From contig NZ_CP030032.1 of assembly GCF_003258315.1 (NCBI RefSeq), positions 1,402,001-1,466,000 of the forward strand: a stretch of 64,000 nt of DNA. The letters run 5' to 3'. Below are positions 36,643-45,719 of the stretch, one piece after another (positions within the stretch are counted from its first letter, which is position 1; the number at the start of each line of letters is the position of its first letter). Under the pieces are notes generated by a model. The model ran no database searches and was not told the origin of the DNA. It saw only the letters and a program-made list of their open reading frames with translations. The translations under genes were made by a program, and so were the position numbers. This stretch comes from Bradymonas sediminis (GTDB lineage: Bacteria > Myxococcota_A > Bradymonadia > Bradymonadales > Bradymonadaceae).

Positions 36643-37029
36643 ATGACAAATTTCAGAAATAAAATCGAAGCACAATTCTCATTTCTAAACCTTCCCGATG
36701 AGGAGTTAAGAAGTGCTGAACACTCAAATTCAGGACATGATATTTTGGTCTATGATTTGAAGGATTCAAATTTTGATATCGTTTTCTATAAGGACTTTGA
36801 TCGATATCAGGTTCAATTACTTCCGAAGAATCATGCGAGCGGTATCGATGCTCTGGTTCTTCTTTGGGTTATTTCTGAACAAGATAAGTTTCTGAATGCT
36901 TCGGAAACAATGATTCGGGATTCCATGGAATTCTATTGGGAGGAGCTTCAAGCTATTTTAAGTCCGGAAAAGATCGAAGGCACTATTAATGCTGCGAAAA
37001 GTGCGAAGAAAAAGTATTTCGGGCTCTAA
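36643..37029 (+). CDS. Immunity-like protein, paralogue A
   Basis: A 128-residue low-GC protein, predicted soluble and cytoplasmic. It is about 75-80% identical by eye to the 39731 gene, including IFDLNLP-type N-terminus (SFLNLPDEELR), GHDILVYDLKDSNFDIVFY and the C-terminal AKKKYFGL. Its start (ATG at 36643) has no good ribosome binding site. The size, base composition and position in an accessory block resemble immunity proteins of polymorphic toxin systems. No toxin partner is seen and no family was recognised. Confidence 0.75.
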   Translation: MTNFRNKIEAQFSFLNLPDEELRSAEHSNSGHDILVYDLKDSNFDIVFYKDFDRYQVQLLPKNHASGIDALVLLWVISEQDKFLNASETMIRDSMEFYWEELQAILSPEKIEGTINAAKSAKKKYFGL

Positions 37030-37184
37030 TTTAGGTGCCGTAGCGAGTGGACTCAACCCCCCTATGCCGCCCAGACCTTGCCAAAATTCAACCCACCCAC
37101 TAAGAGCCAACGCGTTCGCATAGGGCTTATTGCGCCTACGTATCTGCAGCGCGCCTCGCTCGCTCCAAACTATCCGAAGAGTAA

Positions 37185-37391
<207 letters not shown>

Positions 37392-37415
37392 GTCGACGAT
37401 GATGGATGCGGACTG

Positions 37416-37465
37416 AAAAGCGCCGCCCCGGCCACGCAAATCGCGTGGCCGGGGCGGCGCTTTTT
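37416..37465. terminator. Bidirectional hairpin terminator between the metG fragment and the CbrC-like gene
   Basis: Perfect 18-base arms at 37420-37437 and 37443-37460 flank an AAATC loop, with A residues before and T residues after. It serves both the plus-strand fragment and the minus-strand CbrC-like gene (stop at 37488). The core GGCCACGC..GCGTGGCC is shared with the terminator at 29164. Confidence 0.9.
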
Positions 37466-37487
37466 GTTGAGCGACCTAATATTCTCC

Positions 37488-38030
37488 TCAGTCACAGTCC
37501 TGATAGCCACCCACGGTGCTGCATTTCGTGCAGCGGAACAGATAGGCAACCGGCGAGCCATCCTTGTCGAGGGCCTTGAAGAAGTCTTCCCATTCGCCGC
37601 CCGAGAGTCCCGTTGAGTCTTGGATGGACAGAATAGCCTGGGGCCCGTGAGCGGCGAGTTCGGCGTGCCCGGCCTGGCCAATAAAGGCGCCGGCGTCGCC
37701 GCAATGCGTCCACCATTGCTCTTGCTGCCATCCGATAAACCCGGGGGTACGGAACGCGACCTCTTCGACCACATCCTCGGAGACCTCTTCACAGCCGTCG
37801 CAATCCCCAATGCCATCCTCATCGGTGAAGCTCGCGTCGAATTTCGCATGCGCCGAACCGTCCGCGATACACCAGGGACACAGCGCCTGATCGAGCTCTT
37901 CCTCGGCGTAAACGGGACCCACGTACATATAGCCCCGCGATTCGCCGCAGCATTCGCATTCGTCCTCTGACTCGATGATGCTGCCCGAGGCAATGGGGTC
38001 GGGGTGGTATTTGAAGTTGGGTAAATTCAT
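37488..38030 (-). CDS. CbrC/UPF0167-family protein
   Basis: The 180-residue protein matches the UPF0167 (CbrC) family: FKYHPDP near the N-terminus, then cysteine pairs CECCGE, CPWCIADG, CDGCEEV and, at the end, CTKCS, which should bind zinc. Phrases RTPGFIGWQQEQWWTHCGDA are typical of the family. In E. coli, cbrC is linked to tolerance of certain colicins; its activity is not known. Here it sits among immunity-like genes, on the opposite strand, sharing a terminator with the metG fragment. Confidence 0.85.
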   Translation of the reverse strand: MNLPNFKYHPDPIASGSIIESEDECECCGESRGYMYVGPVYAEEELDQALCPWCIADGSAHAKFDASFTDEDGIGDCDGCEEVSEDVVEEVAFRTPGFIGWQQEQWWTHCGDAGAFIGQAGHAELAAHGPQAILSIQDSTGLSGGEWEDFFKALDKDGSPVAYLFRCTKCSTVGGYQDCD

Positions 38031-38157
38031 GGTGCCTCCTATTTGAAATTATGACGTGATAAAAACTATGAGCAGCTATCATTTTGGGCGCGGGGGGGAA
38101 TCTTCAATCGCCCAAATTAACACACCCGCCCAAGAGGTCGGCACTGATTAGGACGCT

Positions 38158-38538
38158 ATGGAAATTCAACTTGAGATTCGCAATATAAAAATCTCGGAAC
38201 AACGAGATGAAGGCTATAGGATGCTCTTCTTGGGCGACCATGAAGACGAGCGCCATATAGAAAATTACCTAATTTTACAGAGAGCCTATGATTTCGATGA
38301 CCAGGATAGGCGTTTGGGTATGGACAGTTATTATATCGAGTATAACGGCCCAGAGAACGCGGGCTATGGCGTGTGTGAGCGGGTCGTCTTTGATGGAAGG
38401 GTACTCAACTTCGAATTCCCTTCGACGACGGAATCCGAGATTGAAAGTATCGTTCTGACTTTGGGGCCAAAAAACTATGACGAAGCGCGGCTCAGGAGTT
38501 TTTTGGAGAGTATTCTTGGGGATACTTTAGAGGCTTAG
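38158..38538 (+). CDS. Imm10-family immunity-like protein
   Basis: The 126-residue product contains NYLILQRAYDFDDQDRRLGM and DSYYIEYNG followed by GYGVCERVVF, which resemble the Imm10 family of immunity proteins of polymorphic toxins. These proteins bind and block a cognate toxin in the cytoplasm. The gene is AT-richer than the chromosome average. No toxin lies next to it. A degenerate GGA is found before the ATG at 38158. Confidence 0.7.
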   Translation: MEIQLEIRNIKISEQRDEGYRMLFLGDHEDERHIENYLILQRAYDFDDQDRRLGMDSYYIEYNGPENAGYGVCERVVFDGRVLNFEFPSTTESEIESIVLTLGPKNYDEARLRSFLESILGDTLEA

Positions 38539-38594
38539 GGCCCGTTCAGGCTCATGACTAATCACAAATATATCGCGCCAACCGGCCGCCACGT

Positions 38595-38660
38595 GGGGCG
38601 AAAGCCCAACGCTCTTGCAGGGCTATGCTCCGCCCTTCGGGCCAAGGCCCGGCGTTCCGT
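38595..38660. repeat. GC-rich spacer element between immunity-like genes
   Basis: GTGGGGCGAAAGCCCAACGC resembles part of the palindromic elements at 33574 and 34620. It is the only GC-rich stretch between two low-GC genes. More degenerate than copies 1 and 2. Confidence 0.4.
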
Positions 38661-38677
38661 ATTGAGCCTATAAAAAA

Positions 38678-38938
38678 ATGACAGAAAATATTGAGCTTTA
38701 TCCCGCTGCTGAGACGGTCTTTAAGGACCCCGCATTGGGCGTCTATTTTAGACCGCGGCTCACATTTGAGACCACAAATTGCGAGCAAATTTATAGGGTT
38801 CACTTGCTCGGAACCGACGGGTTAATTTGTGCCAACGTGTTCAAATATTTGGAACATAATTTCTTTGGTTTCAAATACGACGACGGACTCTACGACTTCT
38901 TGGGCGACCTGCGGTCGGTAAGCACGATATACTTGTGA
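38678..38938 (+). CDS. Small low-GC protein of unknown function
   Basis: An 86-residue ORF with coherent composition (MTENIELYPAAETVF, YRVHLLGTDGL, DFLGDLRSVSTIYL). It has no signal peptide or motif that I recognise. Its size, GC content and position between Imm10-like and DUF2004-like genes suggest another immunity-type or truncated immunity gene. A ribosome binding site is not evident. A GC-rich spacer (about 38940-39060) follows. Confidence 0.5.
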   Translation: MTENIELYPAAETVFKDPALGVYFRPRLTFETTNCEQIYRVHLLGTDGLICANVFKYLEHNFFGFKYDDGLYDFLGDLRSVSTIYL

Positions 38939-38974
38939 CCAATCATGAGGGTCCGACTCCAATTGCGCGAAATA

Positions 38975-39100
38975 AATAGGAGCCTGGGCATCCCTGCACT
39001 GGTCGCCGCAACGCGGCGAAAACGCACAAATATCCCCCTGATAAGTTGCCCCACATATGTCGCGCTATTGCGCAATTGGGCTTGCGCCCAGACAGGTTAA
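38975..39100. repeat. GC-rich spacer element, related to the palindromic family
   Basis: The segment begins GGAGCCTGGGCATCCCTGC, matching the GGAGCCAGGGCATCCTTGCC of copy 2. It includes GGGCTTGCGCCC near 39070. A further relative, GGAGGCGGGCCATCTTGGCC, lies at about 39675-39695. Confidence 0.45.
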
Positions 39101-39144
39101 GATGACCGGCCGCCAATTTTCAAAACCGAATAGGCATAAAAATA

Positions 39145-39639
39145 ATGATTTACAGATTGCCATATTTTGAAGAGCTCGATCTGACACAATTAGATGAATA
39201 TTATGATGTTGAGATTAAACTGGGCTCAGATGAAATTAAGATTGACCTGAATTTTGAAGTCGAAGAAATCGACCCGGGTTCGATGGATCTCGTCAAGAGA
39301 TCCATCGAAGATATTGAGTCTCAAGATGCCAAAAATCGAGCGCATATTTCATCCGATTTTTATTCCGAAAGCGCGGGCACTGTGAAGTCTTTTATGAAAT
39401 TTCATATCGACGAAATAGGGAGCGCATTATCTGGGATTGTCGACTTCGACGACACATCAAAGAGTTTTGACCAACAATTGATGGAGAAACTCAAGCTGGT
39501 TCGGATGGGCTTTTATCCCCAATATAGCACGGGCTTTATTGTCTTTGATTATATCGTTGGCCGCGAAATTTCGGACGAAATCGTGGTGGTGAATATCGAT
39601 AGGCAGGGCGAGCTCATCAATATCGCCTGGGAGAGCTAG
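39145..39639 (+). CDS. DUF2004-like protein
   Basis: 164 residues, soluble. The N-terminus YFEELDLTQLDEYYDVEIKL and the later EKLKLVRMGFYPQ and FIVFDYIVGREISDEIVVVN closely resemble the DUF2004 family, whose members are often found near polymorphic toxins. Function is unproven; an immunity role is an inference from context. The gene has an A-rich leader without a clear ribosome binding site. It is low in GC compared with its surroundings. Confidence 0.7.
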   Translation: MIYRLPYFEELDLTQLDEYYDVEIKLGSDEIKIDLNFEVEEIDPGSMDLVKRSIEDIESQDAKNRAHISSDFYSESAGTVKSFMKFHIDEIGSALSGIVDFDDTSKSFDQQLMEKLKLVRMGFYPQYSTGFIVFDYIVGREISDEIVVVNIDRQGELINIAWES

Positions 39640-39730
39640 GCGCGGCGGGGATATTACGGGCGCTCTCTAAAATTGGAGGCGGGCCATCTTGGCCTGCCTG
39701 GGCGATAACTCCCCAAAAGACATCTAAACC

Positions 39731-40117
39731 ATGACAGATTTCAGACATAAAATCGAAGAAGAATTCTCCTTCCTAAACCTTCCCGAACAGGCGTTAAGAA
39801 GCGCCGCGAACTCCAATTCGGGACATGATATTTTGGTCTATCATTTGATGGATTCAAATTTTGATATCGTCTTTTATGAAGACTATGACCGCTATCAGGT
39901 TCAATTTCTTCCGAGAGATACTGCGAACGGTATCGATGCCCTGGTACTTCTATGGGTTATCTCTCAGCAGGATAAGTTCCTGGATGCTTCGGAGGCCATG
40001 ATTCGGGATTCAATCGAATTCTATTGGGAAGAGCTTCAAGCTATTTTGATTCCGGAAGTGGTCGAAGCCACTAGAATGGCGGCCAAACGGGCGAAGAAAA
40101 AGTATTTCGGGCTCTAG
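39731..40117 (+). CDS. Immunity-like protein, paralogue B
   Basis: 128 residues, a paralogue of the 36643 product with identical length and the same conserved blocks (SFLNLPEQALR, GHDILVYHLMDSNFDIVFY, DALVLLWVISQQDKFLDASE, AKKKYFGL). It lies 159 bases upstream of metG. The paralogue A copy lies at the same distance from the metG 5' fragment, so gene plus metG 5' end were duplicated as one unit. Probable immunity-type protein; no partner visible. Confidence 0.75.
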   Translation: MTDFRHKIEEEFSFLNLPEQALRSAANSNSGHDILVYHLMDSNFDIVFYEDYDRYQVQFLPRDTANGIDALVLLWVISQQDKFLDASEAMIRDSIEFYWEELQAILIPEVVEATRMAAKRAKKKYFGL

Positions 40118-40276
40118 TTTTAGGATCATAGCGGGTTGGCACAACCGCTAAATAGCGCCCAGACCTTGCCAAAAATCCGCCCACCCACTAAGAGCCATCG
40201 CGTTCCCACGGAGCGTTTTGCGCCTATTATCTGAGCGCGCGTTGCTCCCTCCAAATCTATCCGAAGAGTGGAAATA

Positions 40277-42217
40277 ATGGCTGATTTTTACGTTACGACA
40301 CCGATCTATTACGTCAACGGCGCGCCCCATATCGGGCATGCGTATACGACCATCGTCGCCGATGTTTTTGCGCGCCATTATCGCCAGCGCGGCGATGAGG
40401 TCTTCTTTTTGACCGGGACCGATGAGCATGGGCTCAAGGTGCAGCGGGCGGCCGAGGAGCAGGGGATTTCGCCTCAAGAGTTGGTCGATACGAACTCGGC
40501 GAAATTTCGCGATTTATTCGCGAAGCTCGAGCTCACCCATGACCGCTTCGTGCGGACCACGGAGGCCGACCATAAAGACGCGGTGGTCGAGATGGTGCGG
40601 CGGATGAAGGCGGCCGGCGATATCTATCTGGACACCTACGCGGGTTGGTATTCGGCCTCGGACGAAGCCTATTATTCCGAAGATGAGATCGAGGATGGCA
40701 AGGCCATTGAGTCGGGATCGGCGGTGGAGTGGGTCGAGGAGAAGAGCTATTTCTTCCGGCTGAGTAAATACGAGCAACCGCTTATTGAATGGTATAATTC
40801 TCAGGATATTCCGGTGCGCCCCAAGGCGCGGCGAAACGAGATCGCGGCGTTTGTCGAGGGCGGGCTCAACGACCTGTCGATCAGCCGAACGACCTTTAAT
40901 TGGGGCATCGAGTTTCCCGAAGACCCCGAGCACGTGCTCTACGTGTGGGTCGACGCGCTGACCAATTATATCACCGGCATCGGCGGCTTTGATGAGAAGG
41001 GCGAGCCGGCAAAATTCTGGCCGGCGGATCTTCACCTTATTGGCAAGGATATCCTGCGCTTTCACGCCGTCTATTGGCCGGCCTTTTTGATGAGCGCCGG
41101 GGTGGAGCTCCCGAAGCAGGTCTTCGCCCACGGGTGGTGGACCGTCGACGGGCAAAAGATGAGCAAATCGCGCGGCAATTGGGTCGACGCCTTTGAGCTG
41201 GTCGAGCAATACCCGCTCGATCTTTTGCGCTACTTTATGATCCGCGAGATCCCGCTGGGCAGCGACGGCAATTTCGTCCAGGAGCGCATCGTCGAGCGCA
41301 ACAACTCCGAGCTCGCCGATAACCTCGGGAACCTCGTTAATCGCACGACCAAGATGATGCAGGGATTTTTGGGCGGCACGGTGCCGAAGTCGGTTGAGAC
41401 GGATGTTGAAGCCGATGTCTCGCTGCGCGAATGCGCCGCCAAGACGCTCACCGAAGTTCGCGACTCTATGGATAAGCGCGAGCCGCATCACGCGCTTGAG
41501 TCGATCATGCACCTGGGCAACGAGCTCAACCAATATATCCAGTCGACCCAGCCCTGGAAGGCCAAAAAAGAGGGCGATTCCGAGCGGGTCGAACAGATTC
41601 TTTATCACGCGCTCGAGGGCATCCGCTGGATGGCCGTGCTCGTGCAGGCGTTTGTGCCGGACGCGGCGGCCAAGATCCTCGTGGCCTTCGGGCTCGACCC
41701 GGTCGAGGGTGCGCGTCTGGATGCGCTCCAGTGGGGCGGTTTGCCGGCCGGAAATACCATCACGACCCCGGACGTACTCTTCGAGAAGATCGAGCTAGAC
41801 GTGCCGAAGCCCGTTGAAAAAGAGCCGAAGAAAAAATCCAAGAAGAAGGGCGATAAGAAGATGAACAAAGATGATGCGGAGGGCAGCGGCCTGATCGAAT
41901 TTGGCGACTTCCTCAAGGTGAAGATGGCCGTCGGACGCATCTTAAGCGCCGAGCGGGTCGACGGGGCCGATAAGCTGCTTAAATTGTCGGCAGATGTCGG
42001 CGAGGACGCGCCGCGTACCATCGTCGCCGGGTTGGCGCTGGCGTTTGAGCCCGAGGACCTGGTCAACAAGCAGGTGGCGATGGTCGTGAACCTGAAGCCT
42101 GCGAAATTATTTGGCATTAAATCCGAGGCGATGGTGTTGGCTGTTAAGGACGCCGATGGCGGACTTGAGCTGGCCTTTTTCTCCGATAATATCGTGCCCG
42201 GGACCCAAATTTCCTGA
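40277..42217 (+). CDS. metG: Methionine-tRNA ligase
   Basis: It charges tRNA-Met. The class I HIGH motif is [11 protein letters not shown] and KMSKS is KMSKSRGNWV. The catalytic domain lacks the usual zinc cysteine knuckle; AGWYSASDEAYYSEDEI occupies that position, as in the shorter (MetS/MetG2-like) form. A Lys-rich linker leads to the C-terminal tRNA-binding OB domain (FGDFLKVKMAVGRILSAE, ending FFSDNIVPGTQIS). The ATG at 40277 is preferred because the duplicated fragment keeps it, while the upstream ATG at 40268 is not conserved there. Its stop overlaps the start of the HEAT-repeat gene by one base. Confidence 0.95.
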   Translation: MADFYVTTPIYYVNGAPHIGHAYTTIVADVFARHYRQRGDEVFFLTGTDEHGLKVQRAAEEQGISPQELVDTNSAKFRDLFAKLELTHDRFVRTTEADHKDAVVEMVRRMKAAGDIYLDTYAGWYSASDEAYYSEDEIEDGKAIESGSAVEWVEEKSYFFRLSKYEQPLIEWYNSQDIPVRPKARRNEIAAFVEGGLNDLSISRTTFNWGIEFPEDPEHVLYVWVDALTNYITGIGGFDEKGEPAKFWPADLHLIGKDILRFHAVYWPAFLMSAGVELPKQVFAHGWWTVDGQKMSKSRGNWVDAFELVEQYPLDLLRYFMIREIPLGSDGNFVQERIVERNNSELADNLGNLVNRTTKMMQGFLGGTVPKSVETDVEADVSLRECAAKTLTEVRDSMDKREPHHALESIMHLGNELNQYIQSTQPWKAKKEGDSERVEQILYHALEGIRWMAVLVQAFVPDAAAKILVAFGLDPVEGARLDALQWGGLPAGNTITTPDVLFEKIELDVPKPVEKEPKKKSKKKGDKKMNKDDAEGSGLIEFGDFLKVKMAVGRILSAERVDGADKLLKLSADVGEDAPRTIVAGLALAFEPEDLVNKQVAMVVNLKPAKLFGIKSEAMVLAVKDADGGLELAFFSDNIVPGTQIS

Positions 42218-43335
42218 TGAGCTATCGCTATTTAGCAGATATTCATAACCCGCAGACGCGGATCGCCGAGTTCGAGTTTCGCCTGCGCGAGGGCACCCCG
42301 CTGGAATGTCGGCGGGTCGTGCTCGAGGCGATGGCGGATGTGTATCCGCCGCTTCGCCATCAGGCGGGGCTTCAGGCCGCAGAGATGCGCGATGAGGCGT
42401 TGAATAGGGTGCTGCGGGCGCTGGCGGTCGGGGATGCTGAAGCCGCCGTTGAGGCGGTGGTCGCGATGGGCCTGGACGCCAATTGCACCCCGGCGCCGGT
42501 CGCCGCGGTGCGCCAGGTCGCCTGCATGGGGCTAGAAGGCGCGCCGGATGCGCAGAGCATCGCCGCGCTGATGCAGGCCGGCAGCGATGAGGACCCGGAT
42601 GTGCGCTACCGCGCGCTCATCGTCCTGTATGAGCTGGGCGCGACGGGCGAGGCCTTCGCCGACCTGGTGGCTCAGCGCCTGATGGACCCGGACCCCGAGG
42701 TAGTGGTGGTCGCCGCTCAGATCGTGTCGCATTCGGGCTGGGCCGAACTGACGGGACTCCTGGTCGCGCAATGGCGCAAGCTACACGGCAGCAATAAGTT
42801 TCAGCTCGCCCTGTGTTTGAGCGAGCTGGTCGCCGAGTCGCAGGTCTCGCTTGAGCGGGACGTCTTAGACGCGATCGTTGACCAACTTTTGGCGGCTCTC
42901 AAAGATGAGATCACCACGTCAAGCGCGATCCACGCGCTCCAAAAACTGCGAGTAACGCGCGCGCGCGCGCCCCTTGAGAAGATTGTGTCCGGGTGGTTTA
43001 CCCATCCGATCATGAAGGTCGAGGCCGCCGCCGCCCTCTATATGCTGGGGAGCCCGGCGGGCGAGAAATACCTGAAGAAGGCGCTGGGAAGCTCGCGCAA
43101 AGATGCGCGTGGCTACGCGCTGCGCACGGTTGGGCGTCTGCGCATCGAGGAGTTTTTCAGCCAATTGCAATTTGTCGCCCGGAGCCCAGAATACCATGCT
43201 GACACTGCGGTGCTCGCACTGGCCGATTACGGCGGCGAGGACGCACGCGCGGTGCTCGCCGAGGTTGCGCTGAACCACGCCCAGCACGAAGTTCGCTCGC
43301 TGGCCGCCAAGATGCTCGACGAGTGGAATACCTGA
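42217..43335 (+). CDS. HEAT-repeat protein
   Basis: A 372-residue, alpha-helical protein built from HEAT-like repeats (for example GDAEAAVEAVVAMGLDAN, DPDPEVVVVAAQIVSHSG, DEITTSSAIHALQKL). HEAT proteins bind partners in the cytoplasm; no enzyme motif is present. Its ATG shares the A of the metG TGA, so translation is coupled to metG. tatD follows 99 bases later. Function unknown. Confidence 0.8.
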   Translation: MSYRYLADIHNPQTRIAEFEFRLREGTPLECRRVVLEAMADVYPPLRHQAGLQAAEMRDEALNRVLRALAVGDAEAAVEAVVAMGLDANCTPAPVAAVRQVACMGLEGAPDAQSIAALMQAGSDEDPDVRYRALIVLYELGATGEAFADLVAQRLMDPDPEVVVVAAQIVSHSGWAELTGLLVAQWRKLHGSNKFQLALCLSELVAESQVSLERDVLDAIVDQLLAALKDEITTSSAIHALQKLRVTRARAPLEKIVSGWFTHPIMKVEAAAALYMLGSPAGEKYLKKALGSSRKDARGYALRTVGRLRIEEFFSQLQFVARSPEYHADTAVLALADYGGEDARAVLAEVALNHAQHEVRSLAAKMLDEWNT

Positions 43336-43434
43336 GCAGGCTCCCGCTTTAGACGTCCGCGCGCGCTCTTATCGGGGGCGCTCCGCGGTACACCCCCAAA
43401 CACCACGAAAATCGAATAGAGTAAGGATTAGGCG

Positions 43435-44214
43435 ATGAATTTGATCGACACCCATGCGCATCTCGACTCCCCGAAGATCTATGCGCGCCTCGACGAGGTG
43501 CTGGCGAACGCCAAAGAGGCGGGCGTCGACCGGATCGTGACGATTGGCGCGAGCCGCGGGATGGACTCGAATCGGCGGGCGCTTGAGATCGCGCGGCAAT
43601 ACGATTGGATTCGCTGCACGATCGGGCTGCACCCGCACGACGCCGAGAGCGCCGACGAGGCCACGGTCGAATTGTTGCGCCGTGAGTTCGCCGGCGACGC
43701 GCAGGTCGTGGGGATCGGTGAGACCGGGTTGGACTATTTTTACGACAACGCGCCGGTCGACAAGCAAAAGTGGGCGTTTCGCCAATTCCTGGAGATGTCC
43801 AAGGAATTTAATAAGCCCGTGATCATCCATAGCCGCGACGCCGACGAAGATTGCATCGCGATGCTCAAAGAGACCGGGGTGACCGGCGGCATTCTGCATT
43901 GCTTCACCGGAAGTCGGTGGATGGCCGAGGAGCTGTTTGAGCTCGACTTCTATCTGTCGTTTTCGGGGATCGTGACCTTTAAGAGCGCCGCCGAGTTGCT
44001 CGAGATCGCGCGGGACACGCCGCTGGAGCGAATCCTGGTGGAGACGGATTCGCCGTATCTGGCGCCGATTCCGCATCGCGGGCGGCCCAATGAGCCGGCG
44101 TACTTGCGCCACACGGCCGAGAAGATCGCTGAGGCGCGCGGGATGTCATTTGAGGAGTTCGCCCAAGCAACCACGAAGAACGCGTCGCGCGTCTTTGATT
44201 GGCCGCTGACCTGA
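43435..44214 (+). CDS. tatD: TatD-family metal-dependent hydrolase
   Basis: A TIM-barrel nuclease of the TatD family, which can have DNase activity. Metal ligands are visible in LIDTHAHLDSPK, GLHPHDAES, GEIGLDYF-type GETGLDYFYD, VIIHSRDADED, GILHCFTGSRW and LVETDSPYLAPIPHRGRPNEP. 259 residues, normal length. It follows metG and the HEAT gene, matching the metG-tatD neighbourhood known in many bacteria. Confidence 0.94.
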   Translation: MNLIDTHAHLDSPKIYARLDEVLANAKEAGVDRIVTIGASRGMDSNRRALEIARQYDWIRCTIGLHPHDAESADEATVELLRREFAGDAQVVGIGETGLDYFYDNAPVDKQKWAFRQFLEMSKEFNKPVIIHSRDADEDCIAMLKETGVTGGILHCFTGSRWMAEELFELDFYLSFSGIVTFKSAAELLEIARDTPLERILVETDSPYLAPIPHRGRPNEPAYLRHTAEKIAEARGMSFEEFAQATTKNASRVFDWPLT

Positions 44215-44243
44215 TGGTTGGCGTTTGGGGCGGGGAAGGGCGC

Positions 44244-44699
44244 TCAACTTGCCGGCGGTTGTTTTGAGCGGCCGCCGTGCGGGAGCTTTCGAATCGTGCG
44301 CTGCCCCTCGTCGGTCAGCTCGGCCCACATGGTGCGATTGTCGGCCAGCTTCGGGAAGAACGCGCGAAACGCCTTGTCGTCGGTGTAGAAGGTGCGCACG
44401 GCCTGATAGTCGAGCGTCTTACCCACCGGCGAGCGCTTCATCTCGGAGACATTGCTCATATAGACCTTGCGCATCATCTCGCTGCAGCGGTGCACCCACA
44501 CCGGCGTGTGCTCGATCGAGGCGGCGCTCGCCTTGACCTCGGCCTGCTCCTCTTCTTTGTCGAGCGTTTGGCGAGCGGCTTCGATATCGCGCATTAGCTC
44601 GCGATAGAGGGTGTCGACAAATTTGCTCTCCCCCGACAGCTCGATATTGATCCCGTGAAAGCTGAATTCAAAACGTATCGACTCATCTGCGCCCATCAT
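44244..44699 (-). CDS. Unknown protein, 151 residues
   Basis: Soluble, mixed composition, no signal peptide. The N-terminus (IRFEFSFHGINIELSGESKFV) is beta-like and is followed by a long helix (IEAARQTLDKEEEQAEV) and a C-terminal helical domain (EMMRKVYMSNVSEM, RTFYTDDKAFRAFFPKL). GGAG lies four to seven bases before the paired ATGs. The C-terminal block resembles a winged-helix-sized unit but no family was recognised. It converges with tatD. Confidence 0.65.
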   Translation of the reverse strand: MMGADESIRFEFSFHGINIELSGESKFVDTLYRELMRDIEAARQTLDKEEEQAEVKASAASIEHTPVWVHRCSEMMRKVYMSNVSEMKRSPVGKTLDYQAVRTFYTDDKAFRAFFPKLADNRTMWAELTDEGQRTIRKLPHGGRSKQPPAS

Positions 44700-44958
44700 G
44701 TTGCTCCACTTAAGAGGTGTTTCAGCCTGAATAATGCGTTAGATGCCTATTTCGCGCAACCTGAAAAGGGGCGTGAAACCGGCCTGGGGAATCCCAAACG
44801 CGGGTCGGATAGGGTTTTGAAAAAAAGAATGCACAAATTGATAAAAAGTATATTGACACCAAGCCAAGGTATGCTTATAAACCTCCTCACTTGGCGACGA
44901 GCTAAGTAAACGTTTTGCCAAAACCAGATGGCAAGATGAGCATACAAAGAGAGATTCT

Positions 44959-45029
44959 TCGGGAATCGTCTAATGGCAGGACATCTGGTTCTGGTCCAGA
45001 GAGTCAGGGTTCGAATCCTTGTTCCCGAA
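44959..45029 (+). tRNA. tRNA-Gln (CTG anticodon)
   Basis: Acceptor arms TCGGGAA (44959-44965) and TTCCCGA (45022-45028) pair. The D arm is GTCTAATGGCAGGAC, the anticodon stem TCTGG/CCAGA holds CTG at 44991-44993, and the T arm is CAGGGTTCGAATCCTTG. CCA is not encoded. Confidence 0.95.
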
Positions 45030-45039
45030 TTCTCTTTGT

Positions 45040-45112
45040 GGCCCGTTCGTCTAGAGGTTTAGGACGCTGGCCTCTCACGCCGGTAACACGGGTTCGAATC
45101 CCGTACGGGCTA
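45040..45112 (+). tRNA. tRNA-Glu (CTC anticodon)
   Basis: Acceptor GGCCCGT pairs with ACGGGCT (G1-U72 wobble). The D arm is GTCTAGAGGTTTAGGAC, the anticodon loop CTCTCAC gives CTC, and the T arm is ACGGGTTCGAATCCCGT. It is ten bases downstream of tRNA-Gln, so both probably share a transcript. CCA is not encoded. Confidence 0.95.
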
Positions 45113-45234
45113 TTGTGAGAAAAGGGTCGTCGAGACCGAGTTTGGTATCTCGGCGGCCCTTTAGTTTTAGTTGAGTTTTTTAGAGTAGATATAGGCGATT
45201 CGCCTATCCATCTTGATAGATTTGGAGAACCATC

Positions 45235-45441
45235 ATGGCACGTAAGCCCGCGAAAATCGCCAGTCAAAAACGTGAGTCGGACGCAAAGAAAACCTGCACC
45301 GAGTGCGATTCGATCATGGAAATGACCCGCATGATGCGCGACCAGGGTCCCAGCGGAATGTACTGGGTCTGCAGCAACTACAAATGCGCGACGATCGTCT
45401 CCAAGACCGGCGTTAAGCTCGAAGCTCTTAAATTGAGCTAA
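45235..45441 (+). CDS. Small zinc-ribbon protein
   Basis: A 68-residue basic protein. CTEC near residue 21 and CSNYKC near 46 form a likely four-cysteine zinc ribbon (CxxC...CxxxxC). The Lys/Arg-rich N-terminus (ARKPAKIASQKRESDAKK) suggests nucleic-acid or ribosome binding. Strong ribosome binding sequence (GGAGAA) precedes the ATG. It is followed by a perfect terminator. No named family recognised. Confidence 0.7.
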   Translation: MARKPAKIASQKRESDAKKTCTECDSIMEMTRMMRDQGPSGMYWVCSNYKCATIVSKTGVKLEALKLS

Positions 45442-45477
45442 TCGCGACCCGTCGCACGAAATAGATTCATCGAAATG

Positions 45478-45498
45478 GCCCGCTTCTGCGGGCTTTTT
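45478..45498 (+). terminator. Terminator of the zinc-ribbon gene
   Basis: GCCCGC (45478-45483), TTCT loop and GCGGGC (45488-45493) are followed by five T. Confidence 0.85.
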
Positions 45499-45719
45499 CG
45501 TTTTGATTTGTGAATTCTTCGATGCAGCGCTAAAACTTCGTGGGGAGGCAATGGAATTTAATGGCCTTCCACACGTCTTATATAGCGAACGCCCGGGATG
45601 ATTATTTTCGGGCGCGTTTGAGCGACGCATTTTTCGCGTCGAATTTTGCGGCGGAATCTGCGAGAGTGCCGATTCCGTCGAGATTCCTAAAGAAGAAGAA
45701 CCCCAAAGAGAGTTGTCTG